This document shows positions 33,400 through 43,019 of a stretch of DNA of 64,000 nucleotides, piece by piece. Below the pieces are notes generated by a model, which saw nothing but the letters and a program-made list of their open reading frames with translations, was not told where the DNA came from and made no database searches. Every line of letters begins with the position of its first letter. Position 1 is the stretch's first letter. The DNA comes from Pseudarthrobacter albicanus. Its GTDB lineage: Bacteria; Actinomycetota; Actinomycetes; Actinomycetales; Micrococcaceae. Position numbers and translations under genes: made by a program. The stretch spans positions 20,959 to 84,958 of the forward strand of contig NZ_JAGPOT010000017.1 in the NCBI RefSeq assembly GCF_018224015.1, in the 5' to 3' direction.

Positions 33400-33747
33400 C
33401 TAGGCCCAGATGTACTCTTCGGTGATCGCTCCGTCACGCCACTTCGCGACGGTCACCATGCGGCTTCCATCCTCGAATTCGCCGATGACGCAGGTCCACT
33501 CACCGGATCCGAACGCGATCGGGTGTGAGGTGATCCGGGGCGGCGTGCCGCCGGCGGAATCGACGTAAGCCTTCATCGCGTCAATGTGCTGTTCGACCCC
33601 ACGCGTGGGGTCCTGGCCCTTCCAGTCCACGAGAACGTCATCCGTGTGGTGGTGGGCAAAGACGCCGTTCCAGTCGGCCTTGTTCCAGCCGTCGAAGTCG
33701 AGATCGTCCATTCCCTTGAGGTTGCGGTCAACCTGCTCGTCCTGCAT
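33400..33747 (-). CDS. SnoaL-like (NTF2-fold) protein
   Basis: 115 residues from ATG 33747 (GGAGG 8 bp upstream). DLDFDGWNKADWNGVFAHHH, TDDVLVDWKGQDPTRGVEQH and GSRMVTVAKWRDGAITEEYI match the SnoaL/NTF2 pattern. It is related but not close to the SnoaL at 26612. Upstream on the same strand lies a fragment of an NAD(P)-binding gene (33908-33991), the same order as at 25873-27049. Confidence 0.8.
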   Translation of the reverse strand: MQDEQVDRNLKGMDDLDFDGWNKADWNGVFAHHHTDDVLVDWKGQDPTRGVEQHIDAMKAYVDSAGGTPPRITSHPIAFGSGEWTCVIGEFEDGSRMVTVAKWRDGAITEEYIWA

Positions 33748-33907
33748 GGGTTCCTCCGTTCTCCAGGCGCGTCGACCTCGGTGTCCGGCCGCGCTGCCGT
33801 GCCAACCTTGAGCTTGACCGGACCAGCGTAGATGAGCGGTCAACGACGTACAAGGTTCTGCCGGGCATCAATCCGCTGGCCCGCATTAGCGAGGAAACCC
33901 GGCGGTG

Positions 33908-33991
33908 CACATGATGGCGGTGGCCTCGTGCCCCCGAGAGAGTGCCTGGGCGACGATGGCGTGCCCGGCGTTGCCGGTTGCGCCGATTGGG
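33908..33991 (-). pseudogene. 80-bp fragment of an NAD(P)-binding (NmrA-like) gene
   Basis: Minus strand reads PIGATGNAGHAIVAQALSRG, then HEATAIM. It is about 85 percent identical in DNA by eye to 25888-25969 (IIGATGNAGRAIVIQALSRG, HEATAIV). Everything after it is missing. Relic of a second copy of that gene, upstream of the SnoaL gene at 33400. Confidence 0.85.
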
Positions 33992-34018
33992 GCAGCAACT
34001 TTACGCTTTGATGGAAGC

Positions 34019-34381
34019 ATGGATTATGTGCACAAACCACTGGCGCCAGAATCTGAATTCCGGCGCGGCCAACGGCGCACTGTTTTCTCTGTGCTCGTGG
34101 TCCTGCTCAGCACCTGGTTTCTGCTCTGGGCGATCCAGGGCGTTCCCATTTACTGCGCGCTTGCCTTTCCTTGCCCGAAGCCGGAAGCGCGGGTATTCCC
34201 CGCACTCTTGTTCGGCGGTCTGATGATCGTTCCGCTGGTCATCATCATCCTGACCAGCTTTGGCAGGACACGGCGCCTAAACCGCGGGTTGGTGAATGGT
34301 TCCTTCGTTGTCATGGTCTTGCTGGCGCTGATTGGCATGGCCGCCACGTTATTCTCTGGCGGATTCGGGATCGGATTCTAA
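34019..34381 (+). CDS. Small three-helix membrane protein
   Basis: 120 residues. A hydrophilic N-terminus (MDYVHKPLAPESEFRRGQRR) is followed by helices around TVFSVLVVLLSTWFLLWAI, FPALLFGGLMIVPLVIIIL and SFVVMVLLALIGMAATLF; the loop between helices 1 and 2 has two cysteines (YCALAFPC). ATG 34019; the frame is open to 33905 through a region that is antisense to the reductase fragment. No family recognised. Confidence 0.6.
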   Translation: MDYVHKPLAPESEFRRGQRRTVFSVLVVLLSTWFLLWAIQGVPIYCALAFPCPKPEARVFPALLFGGLMIVPLVIIILTSFGRTRRLNRGLVNGSFVVMVLLALIGMAATLFSGGFGIGF

Positions 34382-34408
34382 GCGATGGACCTGTGGTGTT
34401 GGGGACGA

Positions 34409-35683
34409 CTACGGCGGCGGTAATTCTGCGTCCGACGTATCGGTCGAGGCGTTGGCCTGATCGGCCTGGGCGTGCTGCTGACGGCTCGCCAGCAGGAACG
34501 GCACCGCGATCAACTCGATCGTTCCGCTGATCGCCAGCGAGGCAGGGTAGCCGTACACATCGGCTGCCCGACCAAGCAGCGGCTGCACCACGACGCCACC
34601 GCTTGATCCCATGAGGGAGTCGAAGCTCAGCACCGTCGCCCGCTGCTTCGAGGCGATCATGTCGTTCAGGTAGGCCTGCCGCACCGGAGTACCCGCAGAG
34701 GCGACCAATGCCCAGAGCGCCAGCAGCAGCAGGGCCGCCCAGAACACCCGGGTGAACCCGAGCACAACCAGAATCAATGCGCCCGCGATGCTGCTCAGAA
34801 TGAGCACCGTTGTGCGTTTGCGAACGAGGCGCCGGATGCGTGGCGCCACCCAGCCGCCGAGCACCTGCGCGCCGGCCACGATTGCCGCCGCCAGACCCGC
34901 CACGGAGTAAGCGCGCGGGTCCCCGAAGAGCTCAAGCAGGAACGGCTGCAGGGCGTAGAACACATAGATCCCGACGCCGGCGCTGAACGGCGCGGCCAGC
35001 ATCACGTAACGCACCGGCGGATTCTTCAATCCGTTCTCGATCGAGGCCGAGAATACGGCACGGGTTGCCTGAAGGGGATGGGTCGAGCGTTCGGGCGTGA
35101 AACCGACGTCGCGCATGAGCCAGAAGGCCACGACGAACAGGGCCACCAGCACGCCCACGCGCAGCAGGAACGGCACGCCCAGGTTGGTCGCCTGCGCGAT
35201 CACACCGCCGGCCACCGAGCCGACGAGCATCGCCACGCCCGCCACGATCTGCCCCCGCCCGAGCACGGCCTCCAGCCCGCCGTCGTATCCCGAGAAGCGC
35301 AACGCGTCGACGAGCCAGGCCTCGACCGCGCCCGAAAAGAACGTGAAGCCCAGACCGAGCAAAACCGACACCACAGCCCACGACCAGAACGGGGCGGAAA
35401 GCTGCCAGAGCACGTAGTAAAGGTAGGTCGATACGGCCAGGGTCACAGTGCCGAGCAGGAACGAAACACGGCGCCCCCAACCGTCGGCAATGACTCCGGT
35501 GGGGACCTCGAACAGCACCATCCCGGCCGTGAAAAAGGCGTTCGCGGCAAAAGCCTCCAGGTTGCTGAGTCCGGCATCCAACAGGAAGAGTGTGTTGATT
35601 CCCCAGATGAACGAGGCAGCAAGCGTATTGCCCAGCGTCAACGTGAGATAGATGCGCTGGGTCTTCCGGGCGCCGGCGTTCAT
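34409..35683 (-). CDS. MFS transporter (drug/DHA-like exporter)
   Basis: 424 residues with 12 hydrophobic segments. GMVLFEVPTGVIADGWGRR is the MFS motif A loop, with a second partial copy in the middle; VRQAYLNDMIASKQRATVL is conserved in tetracycline-like exporters of actinobacteria. ATG 35683 (MNAGARKTQR) begins the homology; the frame is open to 36073 through the neighbouring regulator fragment. Its substrate is unknown. Divergent from the truncated MmyB-like gene. Confidence 0.9.
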   Translation of the reverse strand: MNAGARKTQRIYLTLTLGNTLAASFIWGINTLFLLDAGLSNLEAFAANAFFTAGMVLFEVPTGVIADGWGRRVSFLLGTVTLAVSTYLYYVLWQLSAPFWSWAVVSVLLGLGFTFFSGAVEAWLVDALRFSGYDGGLEAVLGRGQIVAGVAMLVGSVAGGVIAQATNLGVPFLLRVGVLVALFVVAFWLMRDVGFTPERSTHPLQATRAVFSASIENGLKNPPVRYVMLAAPFSAGVGIYVFYALQPFLLELFGDPRAYSVAGLAAAIVAGAQVLGGWVAPRIRRLVRKRTTVLILSSIAGALILVVLGFTRVFWAALLLLALWALVASAGTPVRQAYLNDMIASKQRATVLSFDSLMGSSGGVVVQPLLGRAADVYGYPASLAISGTIELIAVPFLLASRQQHAQADQANASTDTSDAELPPP

Positions 35684-35776
35684 CGAACCGCCGTCCCCGC
35701 CAGGGCGAGGGGGGATCACGAGCCCATTCTCGTCCCGTTCGCCGGCGACCGCCAGAGCAGATGTCAGGCTGAAGGA

Positions 35777-36478
35777 ATGACGCAGCACTGCAGGAGGCAC
35801 GGCGGATGCCGGGCACCGGGAACGCGTGGCACGACCGACGTTGAAGAGCTGCACCTGCGCGACCTGATCCGTGCCTGCGACACCACCATCCGCCCGGCGC
35901 GGCAACGGCCCATTCAGACAAAGATCCGTCCCTCGGTGCGGCGCATGCTTGACGCCATGACGGACCTGCCCGCGGTCATCCAGAACGGCAGGCTCGACAT
36001 CGTAGCGGCCAACCGGATGGGGCGAGCACTGTACTTCGACCAATTCGACACCCCAACACCCCCGGCGAACCACGCGCGGTTCACCTTCCTCGATCCCCGC
36101 GGGCGGCAGTTTGCCCCCAACTGGGAGCAGGCAGCCAGTGACATCGTGGCCATGCTCCGCGCCGAAGCAGGACGCAACCCGCAGGATCGCCAGTTGTCGG
36201 ACCTCATCGGCGAACTATCCACCCGCAGCGATGAGTTCCGCATCCGATGGGCAGCCCACAACGTCCATCAGCACAGGAGCGGCTCGAAGCGGATCCGCCA
36301 TCGGGCGGTGGGCGACCTGACCCTCGACTTCGAGGTGGTAACCCTCGAGGGGGACCCCGCGCTGCGGCTCGTCGTCTTCAGCGCCGAACCACAATCACCG
36401 TCCCACGATGGTTTGCAGCTGCTTTCCGATTGGGCAGCGTCATTGGAGGAGGGTGCCCCCGTCAGGGAAACGACCTAG
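35777..36478 (+). pseudogene. MmyB-type HTH regulator, N-terminal DNA-binding domain lost
   Basis: From about 35848 the frame encodes IRPSVRRMLDAMTDLPAVIQ, NGRLDIVAANRMGRALYF, ELSTRSDEFRIRWAAHNVHQ and AVGDLTLDFEVVTLEGD, the complete ligand-sensor half of MmyB-like regulators (compare the intact one at 39179). The helix-turn-helix is replaced by unrelated residues from ATG 35777. Without the DNA-binding half it cannot act as a normal repressor. A ligand-binding-only protein is possible but less likely than a decayed gene. Confidence 0.75.
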
Positions 36479-36528
36479 CATTCGCCTCAGATTTTCCAGG
36501 ACTTGGCCGGCCGTCTGCCGGTCGTTGC

Positions 36529-37569
36529 TTAGAGCGTCGAGGTGTCGATGACGAAGCGGTACCGGACGTCGGAGGCCAGGACGCGTTCGTAGGCGTCGTT
36601 GATCTTCGCGGCCGGGATGACCTCGATCTCGGCGCCGAGGTGGTGTTCGGCGCAGAAGTCGAGCATCTCCTGGGTTTCGCGGATGCCGCCGATGGCGGAT
36701 CCGGCGAAGGACCGGCGGCCCATGATGAGGGAGAACACGTTCACCGGGAGCGGTTCGGCCGGCGCGCCGACGTTCACCAGGGCGCCGTCGAGGGTGAGCA
36801 GCTGCAGGTAGGCGCTGATGTCGATCGGGGCGCTGACGGTGTTGATGATCAGGTCGAAGGTGCCGGCCAGGTCCGTGAAGGTGTTCTCGTCGCTCGTGGC
36901 GTAGTAGGAGTCGGCGCCCAGGTTCAGGCCGTCTTCCATCTTCTTCAGCGACTGGGACAGGACGGTCACCTCGGCGCCCATGGCGTGGGCGAGCTTGACG
37001 GCCATGTGTCCGAGGCCGCCGAGGCCGACGACGGCGACCTTCTTGCCGGGGCCGGCGCCCCAGTGCCGCAGCGGGGAGTAGGTGGTGATCCCGGCGCAGA
37101 GCAGCGGCGCGGCGACGTCGAGCTCGATGCCCTCCGGGATCCGCACGACGAAGTCTTCGGTCACCACCGCGTGGGTGGAGTAGCCGCCCTGGGTGATGGT
37201 GCCGTCCCGGTCGACGGCGCCGTAGGTGCCGGTCATTCCCTTCAGGCAGTACTGCTCCTCGCCTGCCCGGCAGTTGACGCACTCGCGGCAGGAGTTCACC
37301 ATGCAGCCGACGCCCACCCGGTCCCCGACCTTGTGCCTGGTGACGGCGGAGCCGGTCTCGGTGACGATTCCGGCGATTTCGTGGCCGGGAACGAGGGGGT
37401 ACTGCTGGGGTCCCCAGTCGCCGCGGACGGTGTGGATGTCGGAGTGGCAGATGCCGGCGTACTTGATCTCGATCAGGACGTCGTGCGGGCCGACGTCCCG
37501 GCGTTCGATGGTGGTCGGGACGAGGTCCCCGGTCGCGGACGGGGCGGCGTAGGCATTAACGGTAAGCAT
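36529..37569 (-). CDS. Zinc-dependent NAD(P) alcohol/aldehyde dehydrogenase (YahK/CAD type)
   Basis: 346 residues. Catalytic zinc ligands: [13 protein letters not shown] (Cys), [15 protein letters not shown] (His-Glu) and C-x2-C-x2-C-x7-C structural site in [15 protein letters not shown]. Rossmann motif [19 protein letters not shown] (GxGxxG). The family (AdhC/YahK, cinnamyl-alcohol-type) reduces aldehydes with NADPH. Start ATG 37569 follows GGAG. Probably in one operon with the MFS gene upstream on the same strand (80-bp gap). Confidence 0.93.
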   Translation of the reverse strand: MLTVNAYAAPSATGDLVPTTIERRDVGPHDVLIEIKYAGICHSDIHTVRGDWGPQQYPLVPGHEIAGIVTETGSAVTRHKVGDRVGVGCMVNSCRECVNCRAGEEQYCLKGMTGTYGAVDRDGTITQGGYSTHAVVTEDFVVRIPEGIELDVAAPLLCAGITTYSPLRHWGAGPGKKVAVVGLGGLGHMAVKLAHAMGAEVTVLSQSLKKMEDGLNLGADSYYATSDENTFTDLAGTFDLIINTVSAPIDISAYLQLLTLDGALVNVGAPAEPLPVNVFSLIMGRRSFAGSAIGGIRETQEMLDFCAEHHLGAEIEVIPAAKINDAYERVLASDVRYRFVIDTSTL

Positions 37570-37649
37570 AGTGATTCTCCTGTTTAACAGTCGGTCGGGT
37601 GGGCTGGGTGGTGAGCTGAGTGGGATCCGGTGGCGGGCATTTTGTTCGG

Positions 37650-38936
37650 TTACCGCCCGGTGGGAAACGCCGTGCGGCGGCCGGCGAACGCGATGACGAG
37701 GGCGATGAGTGCGAGGCCGATCATGACGGCGGGGAGAGCCAGGCCGTCGTAGCTGCCGATCAGGACGGCACCGGTGACACCGGCGGCGAAGATGGCGAGG
37801 TTGAAGGCGACGCCGAGCATGGAGTTCGCGATGTCGGCGTTCTCGCCGCCTGCTGTGCTGATCGCGGTCTGCAGTTGGGCTGCTGCACCTCCGAAGGCAA
37901 TGCCCCAGAGGACGATCGCGATGCGGACTGCGATGAGTGACTGGTGGCCGACAATGAAGATCACGCCGGCGGTGATGAACAGGGCGATGCTGACGAAAAC
38001 CAGGGCCCGGAGGGCGCGGTCGATCACGGCACCGGTGATGCCGATGCCGATCAGGGCGGCGACGCCGAAGGTCACGAGTGCGAGGTCGACTGGGAGTTGA
38101 AGGCCGGCGGAGCGGAGGTAGGACGCGATGTAGGTGTAGACGGTGTTGTGCGCAAGCATCCAGGCGACGATGACAGCGAGGATTACTGCGACGCCGGGAA
38201 TGGCGAAGACGCGGATCAGCGGGACGCGGGACGCCGCCGGCTGGCCGGCGGCATCGGGTACGACGGTGGCGGCGAGTATGGCCGTGATGATCGTCAGCAG
38301 CGAGAGCACGCCGAAGGACCAGCGCCAGTCGAATGTCGTCCCGAGCCAGGAACCGAAGGGCGTTCCGACTGCCAGGCCGATCGGGGTGCCGATCGACGCG
38401 ACCGCCAGGGCCCGTCCGGCGTGTTCGGGAGCAGTGATCCGGCGTGCATATCCGGCCAGCATCCCCCAGATCAGGCCGGAGAAGGCGCCGGCGAGGAAGC
38501 GCGCCCCGAGAGAGAGCACAATGTCACTGGAAAACGCGGTGATGATGTTGGCAGCAAGGAACCCCATAATGCCGACGACGAAAACGGGCTTTCGGCGCAT
38601 GCCCCGGGTCAGGGCGACCGCGGGCATCGTCGCGGCCACTGTTCCCAGGGCGTAGGCGCTGACGAACTGCCCCGCGGTTCCCTCGGTGATGTTCAGGCCC
38701 GCTGCGATTTGCGGCAGCAGGCCGGCGGGCATCGTTTCCGTGGCGATGAGGATGAACCCCATCAGGGCCACGACCAGCAGTGCAGCCCACGGCAGGCGGC
38801 CGATGGCTGCAGGAACAGGCGTTGGTGCAGAGGCCGCCGTCTCCCCAAAGGCGCCCAGGTCCTCGTGGGGCAAGGTCTCCGGGCGCACGTCGACGGCGTC
38901 ATCCGGAAGGTTTGCTCGAGTCAAAAGTGGTTCCAT
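37650..38936 (-). CDS. MFS exporter (arabinose-efflux/Bcr-like)
   Basis: 428 residues, 12 hydrophobic segments after a hydrophilic N-terminus of about 40. [40 protein letters not shown] and [20 protein letters not shown] are typical of the AraJ/DHA1 group. ATG 38936 with GAGG upstream; the frame is open to 39065. Likely co-transcribed with the downstream alcohol dehydrogenase (36529); the regulator at 39179 on the same strand is the obvious controller. Confidence 0.92.
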   Translation of the reverse strand: MEPLLTRANLPDDAVDVRPETLPHEDLGAFGETAASAPTPVPAAIGRLPWAALLVVALMGFILIATETMPAGLLPQIAAGLNITEGTAGQFVSAYALGTVAATMPAVALTRGMRRKPVFVVGIMGFLAANIITAFSSDIVLSLGARFLAGAFSGLIWGMLAGYARRITAPEHAGRALAVASIGTPIGLAVGTPFGSWLGTTFDWRWSFGVLSLLTIITAILAATVVPDAAGQPAASRVPLIRVFAIPGVAVILAVIVAWMLAHNTVYTYIASYLRSAGLQLPVDLALVTFGVAALIGIGITGAVIDRALRALVFVSIALFITAGVIFIVGHQSLIAVRIAIVLWGIAFGGAAAQLQTAISTAGGENADIANSMLGVAFNLAIFAAGVTGAVLIGSYDGLALPAVMIGLALIALVIAFAGRRTAFPTGR

Positions 38937-39120
38937 TTCCTCATCATGCGGAAGCCTCCAAGGGTGGCCTGCGAGGGCATTGCTGCCTGTCTTCCATCTA
39001 CTCAACACCAGCCGGACGGCCGGAGGCAGACCCTGATGTAAGGGGGTACTGCCAGGGACCCCCAAGGCTTTCGGTCCGTTGTCACCCTCGGCGGCAGGCG
39101 TCCTTCAGGGCCGGACAGCA

Positions 39121-39273
39121 TCATTCGTTGCATGCGCCGGGGGCGAAGAGGAAGCGGGTCGCGGCCGCCTGCGACGGCTTACGCGTGCGGGTCGCGGCCG
39201 GGTTGACGTATGCGTCCCCCGTGAACGTCGTCGTCGGTCCTGTCGCGGTGCGCAGGGTCTTGTCGATCTTCAT
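39121..39273 (-). pseudogene. Cupin-domain protein N-terminal fragment
   Basis: Minus strand MKIDKTLRTATGPTTTFTGD, AYVNPAATRTRKPSQAA and RFLFAPGACNE, then a stop. This fits the first strands of (R)-mandelonitrile-lyase-like cupins (FTGxVYVDP, VTFxPGARTxWH), but the first metal-binding histidine is lost because the frame stops at 39121. Only 50 codons. Its start lies inside the 3' end of the MmyB-like gene, 95 bp before that gene's stop. Confidence 0.45.
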
Positions 39274-40123
39274 GGGCTTCTTTGATGGTTGCTGCCCAGC
39301 TGGCCAGCAACCGTAAACCATCCTCGGAGGGGGAGCCTGGTTCGGCAGTGTAGGCAATCATGGTCAGGCCGGGTGCGGCCGGCAACTCAAGGGCGTCGAA
39401 GTGTACTTCCAGGTCGCCCACTACCGGGTGCCGGAACGTCTTGGTCCCGTGCAGGTGCAGGCGGACATTGTGCTGTGCCCACCGCTTGCGGAATTCCTCA
39501 CTGCGGGTCGACAGTTCCCCGATGAGGTCAGTCAGGCCCTTGTCGAACGGGTTGCGGCCGGCCTCGGTGTGCAGCATCGCTACAGACGTGTCGGCCGCCA
39601 GGTTCCAGTCCGGATACAGCTCCTCCGAGCGAGGGTTGAGGAACGCGAACCGGGCGAAGTTCACGGGCCGTGCCGGGTCCTCGAATGCTGCCGAATACAA
39701 AGCACGGCCAAGCTCGTTGATGGCGAGGATGTCCAGACGGCCGCTTTGGACGAATGCGGGAATGCCTGTCATGCCGTCGAGGATGCGCTGCACGCTCGGG
39801 TGGATCGACTGCGCGGGCTGTCGTCGCCTTCGGGTGGCGGGTCCGGCGCCCCGGGCGAGGTTGAACAGGTGCTCGCGTTCCGCCTCGTTCAGCTTCAGCG
39901 CCCGCGCGATGGCCTCCAGGACCGAGTCGGACACGCCTGCAAGGCTGCCGCGTTCCACCCGGGTGTAGTACTCGACGCTCATGCCGGCCAGCAGCGATAC
40001 CTCTTCGCGGCGCAGCCCGGGTACCCGCCGCACGCCGCCGAAGTCGGGCAGTCCTGCCTGCTCGGGCGTGAGCTTGGCTCGCCGGGAGGCGAGGAACTCT
40101 CGAATCTCATTCCGGTTGTCCAT
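39179..40123 (-). CDS. MmyB-type helix-turn-helix transcriptional regulator
   Basis: 314 residues. N-terminal HTH about 9-75 (REFLASRRAKLTPEQAGLP, VPGLRREEVSLLAGMSVEYY, VERGSLAGVSDSVLEAIARA); C-terminal ligand-binding half about 110-285 (IPAFVQSGRLDILAINELGR, ELSTRSEEFRKRWAQHNVRL). Intact counterpart of the truncated gene at 35777. ATG 40123 begins the HTH; the frame is open to 40186. Probably controls the MFS-dehydrogenase pair just downstream. Fatty-acid-like ligands are known for the family; the ligand here is unknown. Confidence 0.9.
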   Translation of the reverse strand: MDNRNEIREFLASRRAKLTPEQAGLPDFGGVRRVPGLRREEVSLLAGMSVEYYTRVERGSLAGVSDSVLEAIARALKLNEAEREHLFNLARGAGPATRRRRQPAQSIHPSVQRILDGMTGIPAFVQSGRLDILAINELGRALYSAAFEDPARPVNFARFAFLNPRSEELYPDWNLAADTSVAMLHTEAGRNPFDKGLTDLIGELSTRSEEFRKRWAQHNVRLHLHGTKTFRHPVVGDLEVHFDALELPAAPGLTMIAYTAEPGSPSEDGLRLLASWAATIKEAHEDRQDPAHRDRTDDDVHGGRIRQPGRDPHA

Positions 40124-40319
40124 GCACACCACGGTACGTCCCGCGGGCGGCACCGAGGCAGTCCCTGTCAGGGCCTGCCTGAACAAGGCCCTTTCCCGGC
40201 GGTTCGTCCGTTAAGCCGCACGGTCGTTGCAACTCCCGAAGTCCGGGTGCTGCAACGACCATTACAATCCAGGCCTGGCGATCAGGAACCCTGCGGGATA
40301 GACGCTGAGTGGTGTGCGG

Positions 40320-40700
40320 CTACCGGCTCTGGAAGAGGTTGAGAATATTGCCCTCGCTGTCCAGGAACCAGGCAGCCTTCCCTACGTCCGTTGTGGCGAT
40401 GCCATTCTCAGTCTTCAGGCCGGGAAGGTCGTACTCCTCGAAGACGACGCCGCGGCCGCGCAGTTCCTCGGCCTCGGCCTCGACGTTGTCGGTCCCCCAG
40501 CCCATCTGCGTGTTCTTCGCGGTACCCGCATTGTCGGTCTTGTAAAGCAGGAAAGCCGTTCCGTTCCCGCAACGGTAGAGCAGGTTCTCCTCGTCCAACA
40601 CGTCCGCGGGCTCGAGTCCAAGCACGTCGCGATAGAAATCTTTCGCCCTGGCGATATCCTTCGCGGGAAGGACAGCGATGATATCCAGATCCTTAAGCAT
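40320..40700 (-). CDS. VOC (glyoxalase/bleomycin-resistance fold) protein
   Basis: 126 residues from ATG 40700 with AAGGAG upstream. IIAVLPAKDIARAKDFYRDV, LGLEPADVLDEENLLYRCGN and TDVGKAAWFLDSEGNILNLF form the paired beta-alpha-beta units of the VOC fold; FLDSEGNILNLFQ is the typical C-terminal motif with the metal Glu position. Enzyme or resistance role unknown. The 40701-40956 gap has no gene I can support. Confidence 0.9.
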   Translation of the reverse strand: MLKDLDIIAVLPAKDIARAKDFYRDVLGLEPADVLDEENLLYRCGNGTAFLLYKTDNAGTAKNTQMGWGTDNVEAEAEELRGRGVVFEEYDLPGLKTENGIATTDVGKAAWFLDSEGNILNLFQSR

Positions 40701-40956
40701 GCCCGTTTCTCCTTCTTGCAATGATGCCGGCGCTCTCCCCCCGAATCCGGTCCGCGGGACGTTCTCCCCGCACTGGGCCGGGGCCCGGTTGCCGCTTTCC
40801 GCGACGCGCCGGGACAGCGACCGGGGAGCTCTTCGATGCCGTGTTAGAGACGGCCGCCGCGAGAGTCTCCACAGCGCTCATATCGCCATTATGGCCAAAG
40901 ACAGGCACTCGCGGATATAGGGGAACGGAACCGGGCGTGGCTGCGTCCGCCGATTT

Positions 40957-41849
40957 CTAGTCCCCGCCGGCGCTGCCCTCGGCGTACGGCCCCGCGCCGG
41001 CCACGACGTCGTTGGCGGGGTCGTTGGACCATTCGGAGAACGAGCCCGGATACAGCGCGGCCGGGAATCCGGCGATGTCCAGCGCCGCGATTTCGTGGGC
41101 CGCGGTCACCCCGGAACCGCAGTACACGGCGGTGGGGACTCCGGGCCGCACGCCCAGCCGGGAGAAGCGTTCCCGCAGTTCCGCCGGCGGCAGGAAGCGG
41201 CCGTCCGCGGCCAGGTTGGCCGTGGTGGGCGCGCTGACGGCACCCGGGATGTGGCCGGCGCGCGGATCCACCGGTTCGATCTCGCCGCGGTACCGCTCCC
41301 CCGCGCGGGCATCGAGCAGCAGGCCCTGCCGTCCCCAGGCGGCTGCCTGCCCGGCGTCGATCATGGGCATCGCCCCCTCGGTCAGGGCAGTGGCGGTCCG
41401 GCCGGTGTCGGAGAGGCCGGCGTCGCCCGGCGGGACGGCGTGTCCGCCGTCGTCGCCGCTCTCCAGGTCGAAGCCGGCAGCGCGCCAGGCGGCCAGGCCG
41501 CCGTCGAGCAGGTGCACCGTGCTGAAGCCAGCGTTCCGCAGCATCCACCAGAGCCGGGCGGCGGACATGTTGCCGCTGTCATCGTAGGCCACCACGACGT
41601 CGCCGCCGCGGACGCCCCAGCGGCGCACCGAGGCCTGGAACCGTTCCAGCGGCGGCAGCGGATGGCGGCCCCGGCGGGGCCCGCCAGCTCGGTGGCCAGA
41701 TCCACGAAGGCGGCGCCCGGGATGTGTCCCTTGCGGTAGTGGTCCCGGCCGTGCGGGTCGCCGAGCGCCCAGCGCACGTCCAGCAGAACCGTGCGCCGGC
41801 CCGAGTCGATCCGGTCCCTGAGGGTCGCCACGTCCATGAGTGTGTCCAT
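40957..41849 (-). pseudogene. sseA: Rhodanese-type sulfurtransferase with a frameshift
   Basis: The 5' part (from ATG 41849) encodes VLLDVRWALGDPHGRDHYRK, GHIPGAAFVDLATELAGPAG; the 3' part, in another frame, encodes HPLPPLERFQASVRRWGVRG, VVVAYDDSGNMSAARLWWML and AVYCGSGVTAAHEIAALDIA. This is a two-domain thiosulfate/3-mercaptopyruvate sulfurtransferase with the catalytic loop CGSGVTA intact, split by a 1-base indel near 41665-41680 in a CCCCGCCGGGGCCGCC run. A sequencing or assembly error in that GC run is possible. Confidence 0.8.
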
Positions 41850-41898
41850 TGGCCCACTCTAGCCTCGGCGCCGGTCCGGCCCCCGGTAGGCTGGAGCG

Positions 41899-43005
41899 GT
41901 GATCAGAACACGTGCACAGGACCGGGACTGGGCCGATGAGGCCATCCGCAGGATCAATGCCGAGAACAACAGGTCCGCCGATACGCACCTGCATGCCGTC
42001 CCGCTCCCGGAGCACTGGGGCGTCCAGCTCTACCTCAAGGACGAGTCCACGCACCGCACCGGAAGCCTCAAGCACCGGCTGGCCCGCTCACTCTTCCTGT
42101 TTGGCCTGGTGAACGGCTGGATCACCGAAGGCACCACGATCGTGGAAGCCTCGAGCGGGAGCACGGCCGTCTCGGAGGCGTACTTCGCGCAGCGGCTGGG
42201 GCTGCCCTTCATCGCCGTGATGGCGCGGACCACGAGCCGGGAGAAGATCGCCCTGATTGAGCAGTTCGGCGGTTCCTGCCTGCTGGTGGACCACGCCTCG
42301 GAAGTGTACGGGGCCGCCGAGGAGCTGGCGCGGAGTACCGGCGGCCACTACATGGACCAGTTCACGTACGCCGAACGCGCCACAGACTGGCGCGGGAACA
42401 ACAACATCGCCGAGTCGATCTTCGGCCAGCTGGCCCTGGAGGAACACCCGGTCCCCCGCTGGATCGTGGTGGGCGCCGGCACCGGCGGCACGAGCGCCAC
42501 GATCGGCCGGTACCTCCGCTACCACCGCCACCGCACGGAGCTTGCCGTGGTGGATCCGGAGAACTCCGCGTTCTATCCCGGCTGGCTGGAGTCCCGCGAC
42601 GGCGGCGCCGCCTCCGTGACAGCCGCCCCTGCCAAAGGCCTGCCCTCCCGGATCGAGGGCATCGGCCGGCCGCGGCTGGAGCCGAGCTTCGTCCCGACGG
42701 TGATCGACCACATGATCCAGGTCCCGGACGCGGCGTCGGTGGCCGCCATGCGGCACCTGCGGGAGTTCGCCGGGCTCCATGCCGGGCCGTCCACCGGGAC
42801 GAACCTGTGGGGCGTCTGGCAGCTCATCGCCGGGATGATCGCCGAGGGCCGCCGCGGCAGCGTCGTGTCGTTGCTGTGCGACGGCGGCGAACGCTACGCC
42901 GGCAACTACTACAACCCGGAGTGGCTGCGCAGCCAGGGCCTGGATCCGGAACCGCACGAGGCGACCATCCGCGGGTTCTTCGCGAGCGGCGCCTGGACGC
43001 CCTAA
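41899..43005 (+). CDS. cds1: Cysteine-synthase-like PLP enzyme (Cds1-type cysteine desulfhydrase)
   Basis: 368 residues from GTG 41899. [20 protein letters not shown] has the PLP lysine in [26 protein letters not shown] and [20 protein letters not shown] are the phosphate-binding and central motifs. The family resembles mycobacterial Rv3684/Cds1, an L-cysteine desulfhydrase giving H2S; it is longer at the C-terminus than CysK. It is divergent from the rhodanese gene, which fits sulfur metabolism. The desulfhydrase assignment is from family resemblance only. Confidence 0.85.
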   Translation: MIRTRAQDRDWADEAIRRINAENNRSADTHLHAVPLPEHWGVQLYLKDESTHRTGSLKHRLARSLFLFGLVNGWITEGTTIVEASSGSTAVSEAYFAQRLGLPFIAVMARTTSREKIALIEQFGGSCLLVDHASEVYGAAEELARSTGGHYMDQFTYAERATDWRGNNNIAESIFGQLALEEHPVPRWIVVGAGTGGTSATIGRYLRYHRHRTELAVVDPENSAFYPGWLESRDGGAASVTAAPAKGLPSRIEGIGRPRLEPSFVPTVIDHMIQVPDAASVAAMRHLREFAGLHAGPSTGTNLWGVWQLIAGMIAEGRRGSVVSLLCDGGERYAGNYYNPEWLRSQGLDPEPHEATIRGFFASGAWTP

Positions 43006-43006
43006 A

Positions 43007-43018
43007 GCCGCCGGCGGC
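43007..43018. terminator. 12-bp palindrome between convergent genes
   Basis: GCCGCCGGCGGC lies in the 14-bp gap between the PLP enzyme and MBL hydrolase stops. Its small size makes termination uncertain. Confidence 0.35.
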
Positions 43019-43019
43019 C

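Noticed and set aside
40693..40908. Small minus-strand frame upstream of the VOC gene
   Set aside because: Arg/Pro/Gly-rich low-complexity translation, no RBS logic and overlap with the VOC start region.
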